Shown here piece after piece: positions 1 to 9,028 of a stretch of 15,997 nt of DNA. Position 1 is the first letter of the stretch. Every line of letters starts with the position of its first letter. The DNA is from DAIODI01 sp036746875. Lineage in GTDB: Bacteria > Pseudomonadota > Alphaproteobacteria > Rhizobiales > Aestuariivirgaceae. The stretch is taken from the NCBI GenBank assembly GCA_036746875.1, contig DAIODI010000046.1:1-15997 (forward strand), in the 5' to 3' direction. The translations under genes were made by a program, and so were the position numbers. The notes below the pieces were generated by a model. That model was not told the DNA's origin and searched no databases. It was given only the letters and a program-made list of their open reading frames with translations.

Positions 1-148
1 TCAGCCGCACCGCTTCCTCGACGCCGATCTCGTCGAAGGGGTTCATCGACATCTTGACGTTGGCGAGTTCGACACCCGACCCGTCGGCCTTGACGCGGAT
101 CTTGACGTTGTAGTCCACGACCCGCTTGACAGCGACCAGAACCTTCAT
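1..148 (-). CDS. etfB: Electron transfer flavoprotein beta subunit, N-terminal part (runs off the left edge)
   Basis: The first 49 residues read MKVLVAVKRVVDYNVKIRVK and continue to an SMNPFDEIGVEEAVRL segment, which is the highly conserved N-terminus of EtfB. In the family, EtfB pairs with EtfA, binds AMP and helps hold FAD, passing electrons from acyl-CoA and other dehydrogenases to ETF-ubiquinone oxidoreductase. The gene is cut by the window edge; about 200 residues should lie outside, with etfA expected next. The ATG at 148 is preceded by a purine-rich GAAAGAG stretch that can serve as ribosome binding site. A well-formed promoter sits at 219-247, so the gene need not depend on the rhomboid gene upstream on the same strand. 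Confidence 0.95.
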   Translation of the reverse strand, partial: MKVLVAVKRVVDYNVKIRVKADGSGVELANVKMSMNPFDEIGVEEAVRL

Positions 149-218
149 TGAGGCAACTCTTTCGTCCGATTGGGGAAACACGCGGCGAATACTGAAAACC
201 CGCCGTTTTTCGCCGGCG

Positions 219-247
219 ACCCTAGTGAGGCCCCCCCGGCAAGTCAA
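219..247 (-). promoter_or_regulatory. Putative sigma70-type promoter of etfB
   Basis: On the minus strand, TTGACT (242-247) is followed by a 17-base spacer and TAGGGT (219-224). This fits the usual -35/-10 pattern of housekeeping alphaproteobacterial promoters. It lies in the 140-base gap between the rhomboid stop and the etfB start, giving a predicted leader of about 60 bases. A GC-rich potential hairpin (CGCCG...CGGCG) falls at the beginning of that leader. This is pattern matching only. Confidence 0.55.
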
Positions 248-288
248 CGCCGTGACCGGCATCGCCGGGCGGAAAGCGACGTTGGGCT

Positions 289-987
289 TCAGGCGAGGTG
301 GAGCCGCTCCCTGAGCCGGCTGCGGATCGCCCATGTCACCGCCGCGCCGGCCGCAAAGCCGCCGATGTGCGCCCACCAGGCGACCGAGACGCCGTCCTGG
401 CTCATGTCGGACAGCGCCAGGCTGGCGACCTGGAAGGCGAGCCAGCCGAGCAACACCCACAGCGCCGGAATCCTCAGCGGCAGGCGCAGGAACAGCAGGA
501 TCCAGACGCGCGCGTGCGGGAACAGCACGAGGTAGGCGGCGAGCACCCCGGCGACCGCGCCGGAGGCCCCGATGAGCGGCATCCGGCTGTCGGGGTAGAA
601 CAGCGTGTGGGCGAGCGCCGCCGCCACGCCGCAGAACAGGTAGAACACGAGGTAGCCAAAGTGCCCGAAGGCGTCCTCGACATTGTCGCCGAACACCCAG
701 AGAAACAGCATATTGGCGAGGAGATGCATCCAGTCGGCGTGGATGAACATGTAGGTGAGAAACGTCGCCGACTCCGGCACCAGATACAGCGACGGCGACA
801 GCGTGGCGTGATCGGTGATCAGCGCCGGCACCACGCCGACGGCGGTGGCGATGGCGGCGACCTGGCCCTCGCTGAGCCCGTAGTTGGTGAACAGGAACAC
901 GACGAGGTTGACGAGCAGCAGGCAGCCGTTCACCACCTGGAAGCGGATCACCCGCAAGGGCGCGTCGTCGTGCAGGGGAACGAACAT
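289..987 (-). CDS. Rhomboid family intramembrane serine protease
   Basis: This 232-residue membrane protein has the rhomboid core. An HxxxxHxxxN motif lies at H83, H88 and N92 (in HADWMHLLANMLFLW), the catalytic serine motif GASGA has Ser142, and the catalytic histidine His207 sits in AWWAHIGGFAAG. About six or seven hydrophobic segments are visible, starting at residues 18-34. Rhomboids cut transmembrane substrates within the bilayer; the substrate of this one cannot be told from sequence. The start at 987 lies 10 bases after the stop of the cobalamin adenosyltransferase gene, so the two are probably cotranscribed. All catalytic residues are present, so an active enzyme is likely. Confidence 0.93.
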   Translation of the reverse strand: MFVPLHDDAPLRVIRFQVVNGCLLLVNLVVFLFTNYGLSEGQVAAIATAVGVVPALITDHATLSPSLYLVPESATFLTYMFIHADWMHLLANMLFLWVFGDNVEDAFGHFGYLVFYLFCGVAAALAHTLFYPDSRMPLIGASGAVAGVLAAYLVLFPHARVWILLFLRLPLRIPALWVLLGWLAFQVASLALSDMSQDGVSVAWWAHIGGFAAGAAVTWAIRSRLRERLHLA

Positions 988-997
988 CGCGGCCCGT

Positions 998-1591
998 TCA
1001 TCCTCCGGCGGTCTTGCCGGGCGCCCACAGCACGTCGCCCGCGCCGGTGACGGCGTTGGCGTGGCGGCCCGCCACGAACAGGAAGTCGGACAGCCGGTTG
1101 ACGTACTGCGCCGCCGCCGGGCTCACCCGTTCGCCCGGAAGCAGGGCGAGTTCGGTCATCAGCCGCTCGGCGCGCCGGCACACGGTGCGCGCCACATGCA
1201 GGTGCGCCGCCGCCGGATGCCCGCCGGGCAGAACGAACGAGCGCAACGGCGCCAGCGTGGCGTTGAGCGTGTCGATCTCGTCTTCCAGCCGCGCCACCTG
1301 CGCCGGCGTGACGCGCAGCGGCGTCCACGCCAGCGGTTCGCCGGTGTCGGGAACGCAAAGATCGGCGCCGAGATCGAACAGGTCGTTCTGGATGCGCGCC
1401 AGCATGGCGTCTAGCGCCGCCAGTCCGGCGTCGCCGGTGTGCAGACGGGCGACGCCGATGGCGCAGTTGGTCTCATCCACCGTGCCGTAGGACTGGATGC
1501 GCAGGTGATGCTTCGCCACCCGCGCGCCCGACCCCAGCGCCGTCGTGCCGTCGTCGCCGGTCTTCGTGTAGATCCTGTTCAGTACGACCAT
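998..1591 (-). CDS. Cob(I)alamin adenosyltransferase, PduO type
   Basis: The 197-residue protein begins MVVLNRIYTKTGDDGTTALG and carries the PduO-type ATP-binding signatures: TKTGDDGTT near residue 9, GTVDETN near residue 36, a FVLPGG segment and an RTVCRRAER helix. The family transfers the adenosyl group of ATP to cob(I)alamin, making adenosylcobalamin for mutases such as methylmalonyl-CoA mutase. I chose the ATG at 1591 because the family consensus begins there. The same frame stays open upstream for another 67 codons, but that extension is basic, lacks family similarity and runs across the divergent promoter region into thpR. It heads a minus-strand group with the rhomboid gene and etfB. 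Confidence 0.95.
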   Translation of the reverse strand: MVVLNRIYTKTGDDGTTALGSGARVAKHHLRIQSYGTVDETNCAIGVARLHTGDAGLAALDAMLARIQNDLFDLGADLCVPDTGEPLAWTPLRVTPAQVARLEDEIDTLNATLAPLRSFVLPGGHPAAAHLHVARTVCRRAERLMTELALLPGERVSPAAAQYVNRLSDFLFVAGRHANAVTGAGDVLWAPGKTAGG

Positions 1592-1635
1592 GGGAGTCTT
1601 CACGCGCCTTTTCGAATTTGCCCGGGGCTGGCGTA

Positions 1636-1680
1636 CAGCCCGCATTGGCCAACACGGCTGCATAGCAGCCCGAATTGGCC
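1636..1680. repeat. Spaced direct repeat with an internal hairpin in a divergent intergenic region
   Basis: CAGCCCGCATTGGCC (1636-1650) recurs as CAGCCCGAATTGGCC (1666-1680), 14 of 15 bases identical and exactly 30 bases apart. Between them GGCTGC (1656-1661) and GCAGCC (1665-1670) form a 6-bp hairpin around ATA. The region separates the minus-strand adenosyltransferase gene from plus-strand thpR. Three helical turns of spacing would put two bound proteins on the same DNA face. An operator role is inference; no known regulator motif is recognised. Confidence 0.45.
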
Positions 1681-1728
1681 GTTGTACATCGCCGCAATCG
1701 GTATACGCTTTCGCCTGGGCGGTGCGAA

Positions 1729-1746
1729 TCGCCCGGCGCCGGGCGA
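1729..1746. repeat. Perfect 18-bp palindrome upstream of thpR
   Basis: TCGCCCGGCGCCGGGCGA is its own reverse complement. It lies 20 bases before the thpR ribosome binding site, within the likely leader or promoter. It could be a dimeric operator or an mRNA hairpin. In such GC-rich DNA a palindrome of this length is uncommon but can arise by chance. Confidence 0.45.
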
Positions 1747-1765
1747 ACCGGACGCCGACGCTCGT

Positions 1766-1771
1766 GGAGGG
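1766..1771 (+). promoter_or_regulatory. Ribosome binding site that fixes the thpR start
   Basis: GGAGGG lies four bases before the ATG at 1776. It is a near-perfect Shine-Dalgarno sequence. It supports this start over in-frame upstream codons that would extend the protein by about 60 residues with no family similarity. Confidence 0.75.
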
Positions 1772-1775
1772 ACCC

Positions 1776-2321
1776 ATGCCGCGCCTCTTCACCGGGATTG
1801 AGATCCCCGCCGACGTCGCCGCCGATCTCGACCTGATGCGGGGCGGCGTCTGGAACGCCCGCTGGATCGACCGGGAGTCCTACCACATCACGCTGCGCTT
1901 CATCGGCGACATCGACGACCGGCTGGCGCACGAGGTCGCCCACGCCCTCGACGGCGTGCCGGCGCGCCCCTTCACGCTGCGGCTGAAGGGGGTCGGCGCG
2001 TTCGGCGGAAACAAGCCGCACTCGCTCCATGCGGGCGTGGCGGCGGACGGCGACGGCCTGAAGCGGCTTCAGGCGGCGCATGAGCGGCTCTGCCAGTCGC
2101 TGGGGCTGCCGCCGGAGCCGCGCCGCTTCGTGCCGCACGTCACGCTGGCGCGGCTGCGCGATCCCCGGTTGGAAACCGTGCAGGGCTTCATCGCCCGCAA
2201 CAACCTTTACGAGAGCCGTCCCTTCGAAGTCGCCCGATTCGTCCTGTTTTCCTCCCGGCCGACGCGCGGCGGCGGGCCTTACGCGGTGGAGGAGGCTTAC
2301 GACTTCGCGATGGCGGTCTGA
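1776..2321 (+). CDS. thpR: RNA 2',3'-cyclic phosphodiesterase (2H phosphoesterase family)
   Basis: The 181-residue protein starts MPRLFTGIEIP and has the two catalytic H-x-T-L motifs of the 2H superfamily: HITLRF with His37 and Thr39, and HVTLARL with His121 and Thr123. The spacing and length match the ThpR/LigT family. Family members open 2',3'-cyclic phosphate ends of RNA, and the E. coli enzyme also joins tRNA halves in vitro; the natural substrate is uncertain. The start at 1776 is set by the GGAGGG site just before it. The next gene, a BI-1 membrane protein, begins 112 bases downstream and appears to have its own promoter. Confidence 0.93.
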   Translation: MPRLFTGIEIPADVAADLDLMRGGVWNARWIDRESYHITLRFIGDIDDRLAHEVAHALDGVPARPFTLRLKGVGAFGGNKPHSLHAGVAADGDGLKRLQAAHERLCQSLGLPPEPRRFVPHVTLARLRDPRLETVQGFIARNNLYESRPFEVARFVLFSSRPTRGGGPYAVEEAYDFAMAV

Positions 2322-2368
2322 GCGCAAACTTCCGGTTGTCAAATCTCGATTTCGTGATCTCGCCTGCC

Positions 2369-2399
2369 TTGCAAGGTCGGAGACCCGCCCTCATATTCT
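2369..2399 (+). promoter_or_regulatory. Possible promoter of the BI-1 family gene
   Basis: TTGCAA (2369-2374) and TATTCT (2394-2399) resemble -35 and -10 hexamers, but the 19-base spacer is longer than usual. They lie in the 112-base gap after thpR and 35 bases before the BI-1 start. The evidence is weak and rests on pattern only. Confidence 0.3.
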
Positions 2400-2433
2400 G
2401 TCGCGCACTTCGGTGCTGAAAAGGGAGTTTCAG

Positions 2434-3171
2434 ATGGTTGAAGCACGTTACAGGTCCGTCGCGCAGAACCAGGCCGGCGCGCGGGTTCGCGAGATCGACG
2501 AGGGCCTGCGGTCCTATATGCTGGGCGTCTACAACCTGATGGCGCTGGGCGTGGCGGCGACCGCTATCGTGTCGCTGGCGGTGGCCTCAAGCCAGCCGCT
2601 TCTCGCCCTGATCGCCGGAACGCCCCTCAAGTGGGTGCTGTTCGTCGCCCTGCTCGGCCTCGGCTGGTTCGCCCCGCGCCTCATGCTCTCGGGCAGCGTC
2701 GCAACGGCCCACGCCGCCTACTGGGGTTATGCGGCGATCTGGGGTCTGTTGCTCGGTCCGATGATGGCGCTCTACATGGGCACGAACCCGGGCATCGTCG
2801 TGCAGGCGTTCGGCATCACCGCGGCGACGTTCGCCGCCACCAGTCTCGTCGGCTACACGACCAAGCGCGACCTGTCCGGCTTCGGCACGTTCTTCATGAT
2901 GGCGACGATCGGCATCCTGATCGCCATGATCGCCAACATGATCTTCTTCGGCAGCGAGTTCTTCAGCCTGATGATCTCGGTCGTCGTCGTTCTGCTGTTC
3001 TCGGCGATCACCGCGTACGAGACGCAGATGATCAAGGAGATGTACTACGAAGGCGACACCGCGATTGCGGCGAAGCAGAAGTCGATCTTCGGGGCCTTCA
3101 TGCTCTATGGCTCGTTCGTGACCCTGTTCGTGCATATCCTGAACATTCTCGGGATCATGCGCAGCGAGTGA
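2434..3171 (+). CDS. Bax inhibitor-1 (BI-1/YccA/TMBIM) family membrane protein
   Basis: The 245-residue protein has a short soluble N-terminus, then seven hydrophobic segments beginning near residues 32, 65, 93, 122, 152, 176 and 219. The family hallmark near the sixth and seventh segments is present as ITAYETQMIKEMYY (192-205), the usual ALYDTQ-like site. Family members are pH-sensitive Ca2+ leak channels or regulators of the FtsH membrane protease; which role applies here cannot be told. The ATG at 2434 follows AGGGAG (2422-2427) at ideal spacing. In-frame sequence upstream belongs to the overlapping frame of thpR and is not coding. A strong terminator follows 26 bases after the stop. Confidence 0.93.
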   Translation: MVEARYRSVAQNQAGARVREIDEGLRSYMLGVYNLMALGVAATAIVSLAVASSQPLLALIAGTPLKWVLFVALLGLGWFAPRLMLSGSVATAHAAYWGYAAIWGLLLGPMMALYMGTNPGIVVQAFGITAATFAATSLVGYTTKRDLSGFGTFFMMATIGILIAMIANMIFFGSEFFSLMISVVVVLLFSAITAYETQMIKEMYYEGDTAIAAKQKSIFGAFMLYGSFVTLFVHILNILGIMRSE

Positions 3172-3197
3172 GCGCTCCCGAACAATCGAAGTTCAGT

Positions 3198-3227
3198 CCC
3201 CCGGCGGAACCGCCGGGGGTTTTTTTT
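3198..3227 (+). terminator. Strong intrinsic terminator after the BI-1 gene
   Basis: CCCCCGGCGG (3198-3207) and CCGCCGGGGG (3210-3219) are perfectly complementary, separated by AA. They are followed at once by eight T residues (3220-3227). The stem will open to about nine pairs with a GAAC loop. The T tract is on the plus strand only, so it ends thpR/BI-1 transcription and not that of the converging DUF2794 gene. Confidence 0.93.
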
Positions 3228-3266
3228 GCCGCCGACGGCCGAGAGCGCGAACGGTTCCCGCCGCTG

Positions 3267-3662
3267 CTAAACCGCCTCAAGCTTCGGCGACTTGAGCAGA
3301 ACCTTGAGCACCTGCATCAGGTCGTGGCCGCGCTTCAGGATCATGCCGCCCGGCGCAACCACCGCATACTGCCCCTGCCTGCGGGCCAGCCTCGGCTGCT
3401 TCTCGATGCGGTACAGCGGGCATTCGCTGGTGCGCCGGAACACGCTGAACACCGCCCGCTCCCGCCCGAAGTCCATGGCGTAGTCGCGCCACTCGCCTTG
3501 CGCCACGTTGCGGCCGTAGACGGTGAGGATGAGCGCAAGCTCCTGCCGGTCGAACCGCACCGGCGCCGGAACGCCGCGGTCGCTGTCGGGTCTGGCTGCG
3601 GTCTCCGCCGGGGCGCCAGACGCCGCCTCGCGGAGCAGAACTATTTCCCCGGTATCGCTCAC
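3267..3662 (-). CDS. DUF2794 family protein of unknown function
   Basis: The 131-residue protein has a variable first 35 residues, then the conserved DUF2794 core: VRFDRQELALILTVYGRNVA, GEWRDYAMDF, AVFSVFRRTSECPLYRIEKQP and GGMILKRGHDLMQVLKVL. The family is small, soluble, restricted mainly to alphaproteobacteria and uncharacterised; I know of no assigned activity. No signal peptide or membrane segment is seen. The start is a GTG at 3662 with GGGGAA a few bases upstream; the stop is TAG. It is the second gene of a minus-strand pair, 96 bases after the DUF1223 gene. Confidence 0.88.
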   Translation of the reverse strand: MSDTGEIVLLREAASGAPAETAARPDSDRGVPAPVRFDRQELALILTVYGRNVAQGEWRDYAMDFGRERAVFSVFRRTSECPLYRIEKQPRLARRQGQYAVVAPGGMILKRGHDLMQVLKVLLKSPKLEAV

Positions 3663-3758
3663 CGTTCCCCGATCGTCGCCAAAGCCGTCACCGAGCCGTC
3701 ACAGGATGCGGCGGCCACGCCTGGTTGGCAAGGGGCCAACGCTTGAGGGTCCGTCGCT

Positions 3759-4520
3759 TCAGACCGGGGCCAGGTTCTGCCGCCAGCGCGCGGCGAGGAT
3801 CTCGCCGGTGTCGTCGGCCTGCAACAGAGCCGCGAACGCGGTCGCCGAAGGCGTGAGCACGGTGGGGCGGGGCAGCTCGATGGTGGCCGGCTCGCCGTCC
3901 CACGCCCCCGCCGGCACGAGCCGGCGCACGACGTTGTGGTAGACCATCTCACGGCCGGCGTTTTCGCCGCGGGTGATCGTCACCGCGACGCGCGGCTCGA
4001 CCGCGGCGATCCACACAGACGCCTTGCGCGGAACCGCCTCCGGTCCGAGCGCGATGGCGAGCGTGGCGGGGCTGGCCGAAACGCTCATGCGGACCGCCTC
4101 GGCGGCGGCGCGCGCGCGCGCCGTTGCGATCAGCGCCTCGACGGCGCGGCGGCGCGAGCCGACTTCGGCCAGCGTTCCGTTGACGACGACCTGCGGAGTG
4201 TACATCCGCCCGTCGCCGCGCCGCGCGGCGTAATCCTCCTGGCGGCGCGAGAAGTCGGCCGAGGCGAGCGTGTCGCGCCAGCCGAGATAGTCCCAGTAAT
4301 CGACATGATAGGAGAGCGCGATGACGTCGGGACGGCGCGACAGCTCCGCGAGATAGGCGTCGGCCTCAGGGCACGACGAGCACCCCTGGCTCGTGAACAG
4401 CTCAACGACCACATGACGCCCAGCCGGGGCCGCCGCCAGGGCGGCGCCGGCGAACGTCAGGAGCGAGGCTCCCGCGGCGAGGCGCAGGGCGTGACGGCGA
4501 TCGATCAGTGCAAGGACCAT
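3759..4520 (-). CDS. DUF1223 family thioredoxin-like protein, probably exported
   Basis: The 253-residue protein begins with a signal-like segment (DRRHALRLAAGASLLTFAGAALA, residues 7-29) whose RR pair resembles a twin-arginine motif. Next comes the DUF1223 core: VVELFTSQGCSSCPEADAYLAEL with a CxxC at Cys47 and Cys50, YHVDYWDYLGWRD (71-83) and YTPQVVVNG (107-115). The YTPQ segment matches the cis-proline position of a thioredoxin fold. A periplasmic redox role is plausible but not shown for the family. The ATG at 4520 has no clear Shine-Dalgarno sequence. The gene is followed on the same strand by DUF2794. Confidence 0.9.
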   Translation of the reverse strand: MVLALIDRRHALRLAAGASLLTFAGAALAAAPAGRHVVVELFTSQGCSSCPEADAYLAELSRRPDVIALSYHVDYWDYLGWRDTLASADFSRRQEDYAARRGDGRMYTPQVVVNGTLAEVGSRRRAVEALIATARARAAAEAVRMSVSASPATLAIALGPEAVPRKASVWIAAVEPRVAVTITRGENAGREMVYHNVVRRLVPAGAWDGEPATIELPRPTVLTPSATAFAALLQADDTGEILAARWRQNLAPV

Positions 4521-4571
4521 GCGCCGGTTATCGCCGATGCGCGCCCCGCCCGCGAGTCACGTTCCGGTTAG

Positions 4572-4619
4572 CGCATCATCCCGCCAAGTGGATACCACTT
4601 GGCGGAAAAAGATGATGCG
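4572..4619. repeat. Rhizobial-type palindromic intergenic repeat
   Basis: This is a nested palindrome. Outer arms are CGCATCATC (4572-4580) and GATGATGCG (4611-4619). Inner arms are CCGCCAAGTGG (4581-4591) and CCACTTGGCGG (4595-4605) around an ATA loop, with AAAAA (4606-4610) left unpaired. The plan, GCGCAT-CAT plus inner stem plus asymmetric A tract plus ATGATGCG, matches a short repeat I recall as abundant between genes in rhizobia and relatives. It lies between the acnA stop and the DUF1223 start. The A tract is on the wrong side for acnA to make this a normal terminator, though the RNA hairpin could protect the acnA 3' end. Confidence 0.8.
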
Positions 4620-4681
4620 AATACAAACAGATAGAGCGGTCGGCCCGGTTCAGTCAGGCCGGTTTCCCCGCGAGGCCCCGG

Positions 4682-7384
<2,703 letters not shown>

Positions 7385-7684
7385 CGGGTGCTCCGGATTC
7401 CTCTGTCGGGCGATCACGCCGGCTGGCAGAACGGCGCGGCGGCGGCGCATCCGCCGCCGGCCGGATTGATTTAGGGCCATTCGCCGGGCGGTTCCAGTCG
7501 ACAAACGGCGCAACGGCGATACGTCCGTCCATGGACCGGAAAGTCGCCGGGGAGGCCCCTCGCCCTGTCCTCGGGCGCATGTCCGCAAGGCGCCAGCGCG
7601 CGGGCGCTTGCGCCGGCTGCGCCGGTTGTGATCGCCAGATTCGGCTTTGCCCGCGCGGCGGCCATCCTGTAATCCGAAGCCCGA
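7385..7684. promoter_or_regulatory. Divergent acnA/ccmA intergenic control region
   Basis: These 300 bases separate two divergent genes and must hold both promoters. On the acnA side a 9-bp GC stem, CGGCGGCGG (7437-7445) with CCGCCGCCG (7451-7459), lies in the likely acnA leader about 50 bases before its start. On the ccmA side TGTAAT (7668-7673) resembles a -10 element with TTTGCC 16 bases earlier, but it would leave a leader of only a few bases. I see no confident promoter, iron-regulator box or small gene here. Frames open across it are GC-driven. Confidence 0.5.
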
Positions 7685-8293
7685 ATGGAACTTCGCGCCG
7701 ACAACCTGATGTGCGTGCGGGGCGGCCGGGTGATCTTCGCCGGGCTGTCGTTCGCGCTGCATGAAGCGACCCTGACCGAACTGCGCGGACCGAACGGGGC
7801 GGGGAAGACGTCGCTTCTGCGCCTCATCGCCGGGCTGATCGAACCGGAGCAGGGGTCGCTGACGCTCGCCGGCGGCGACCCGGAGATGGCGCCCGGCCAG
7901 CAGTGTCACCTCGTCGCCCACCAGGACGCCGTCAAGCCGCACCTCACCGTCACCGAAAACCTGACCTTCTGGCGCGACTTTTTCGGCGGCGGCGATCTGG
8001 ACGCCGCGCTCGCCGCGTTCGCGCTCGCCCCGCTGGCCGACTATCAGGCGGCCATGCTGTCGGCCGGGCAGAAGCGCCGGCTTGCGCTGTCGCGCCTGGC
8101 GCTCGCCGCGCGCCCGGTGTGGCTGCTCGACGAACCGACGGTGGGGCTCGACGCCGCCTCACGCGACCGGCTCAACGGGCTCGTTGCGCGCCATGTGGCG
8201 GCCGGCGGCATCGTGCTCGCCGCCACCCATCTCGATCTCGGCGCGCGCACGGGCGTGCTGGAGCTTGCGGCCCGCGGCGAGGCGACGCCATGA
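7685..8293 (+). CDS. ccmA: Heme ABC exporter ATP-binding protein CcmA
   Basis: The 202-residue ATPase is the nucleotide-binding half of the CcmAB transporter, which in System I cytochrome c maturation uses ATP to release holo-CcmE from CcmCD. Visible motifs are Walker A GPNGAGKTS (35-43), the Q-loop glutamine Gln80, the signature LSAGQKRR (125-132), Walker B VWLLDEP (145-151) and the switch His182. Length is normal for the family. The ATG at 7685 gives the family N-terminus MELRADNL; no good Shine-Dalgarno sequence precedes it. Its stop overlaps the ccmB start (ATGA at 8290-8293). Confidence 0.96.
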   Translation: MELRADNLMCVRGGRVIFAGLSFALHEATLTELRGPNGAGKTSLLRLIAGLIEPEQGSLTLAGGDPEMAPGQQCHLVAHQDAVKPHLTVTENLTFWRDFFGGGDLDAALAAFALAPLADYQAAMLSAGQKRRLALSRLALAARPVWLLDEPTVGLDAASRDRLNGLVARHVAAGGIVLAATHLDLGARTGVLELAARGEATP

Positions 8294-8958
8294 GGGCGGC
8301 GCTGGCGCTGATCCGGCGCGACCTGACGCTGGCGTTCCGCCAGGGCGGCGGGTTCGGCATGGCGCTCGGGTTCTTCCTCACGGTGATGGTGCTGATCCCG
8401 CTCGCCGTCGGCCCGGACCTCGCGCTCCTGCAACGCATCGCGCCGGGCCTCTTGTGGATCGCCATGCTGCTGTCGGTGCTGCTCTCGGCCGACCGCATCT
8501 ACCAGGCGGATTTCGACGACGGCTCGCTCGAATTGATGACGTCGGCGCCGCTGCCGCTGGAACTCGCCGTGCTGGCCAAGGCGTTCGCCCACTGGCTCGC
8601 CTCCGGGCTGCCCATGGCGATCGCGGCGCCGGCGCTTGGCGTTCTTCTCAACCTCGACACGGCGCTGGCGCCGCGGCTGATGCTGGCGATGGTGACGGGA
8701 TCGCTGGCGCTGTCGCTGATCGCCGCGCTCGCCGCCGCCGTGGTGGTGGGCCTTCGCCGCGGCGGACTGCTGCTGTCGCTGCTCGCCCTGCCGCTCTATG
8801 TCCCGGTGATGATCTTCGGCATCTCCGCCTCCCAGATCGACCTGCTGGCGCCGCAGGCGCCGGGGCGGGCGCTGATGCTGCTGGCGGCGATCGTGCTCGC
8901 CATGCTGGTGGTGTCTCCGCTCGCCTGCGCGGCGGCGATCCGGGCGCATCTGCGGTAA
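8290..8958 (+). CDS. ccmB: Heme exporter membrane protein CcmB
   Basis: The 222-residue inner-membrane protein has about six hydrophobic segments and starts MRAALALIRRDLTLAFRQGG, the typical CcmB N-terminus. Conserved features include the loop LLSADRIYQADFDDGSLELM (residues 64-83) and the late segment LPLYVPVMIFG. It is the permease partner of CcmA. The start overlaps the ccmA stop by four bases, a sign of translational coupling. The next gene begins 70 bases later. Confidence 0.95.
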   Translation: MRAALALIRRDLTLAFRQGGGFGMALGFFLTVMVLIPLAVGPDLALLQRIAPGLLWIAMLLSVLLSADRIYQADFDDGSLELMTSAPLPLELAVLAKAFAHWLASGLPMAIAAPALGVLLNLDTALAPRLMLAMVTGSLALSLIAALAAAVVVGLRRGGLLLSLLALPLYVPVMIFGISASQIDLLAPQAPGRALMLLAAIVLAMLVVSPLACAAAIRAHLR

Positions 8959-9028
8959 CAAACGCGTGGCCGGGGTGCGCCATCAAGGGCCGTTGCCCGC
9001 GCCGGAACGACCGTCTAGACGATTGGAC

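Noticed and set aside
1592..1775. Cobalamin riboswitch upstream of the adenosyltransferase
   Set aside because: The leader is short, and I cannot find the B12-box-like conserved core; only a direct repeat and small hairpins are visible.
1592..1792. Upstream extension of the cobalamin adenosyltransferase frame
   Set aside because: It is basic, lacks similarity, crosses the divergent promoter region and overlaps the start of thpR.
3724..3740. GTTGGC...GCCAAC hairpin in the gap between DUF1223 and DUF2794
   Set aside because: It has only six pairs and no following T tract on the minus strand, so it is not supportable as a terminator.
2631..3746. A 371-codon plus-strand frame over BI-1 and DUF2794
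   Set aside because: It crosses the strong terminator and two real genes in other frames; its composition is that of a GC-rich shadow.
4572..4619. The nested palindrome as an intrinsic terminator of acnA
   Set aside because: Read in the acnA direction the T tract precedes the inner stem instead of following it; a repeat element is the better explanation.
7385..7942. In-frame 186-codon extension of acnA at its 5' end
   Set aside because: The extension runs through the intergenic region and into ccmA, shows no aconitase similarity, and the family N-terminus with a Shine-Dalgarno site is at 7384.
8966..9028. GTG at 8966 as the ccmC start
   Set aside because: It adds 21 residues of Pro/Arg-rich sequence absent from the family and has no Shine-Dalgarno site.
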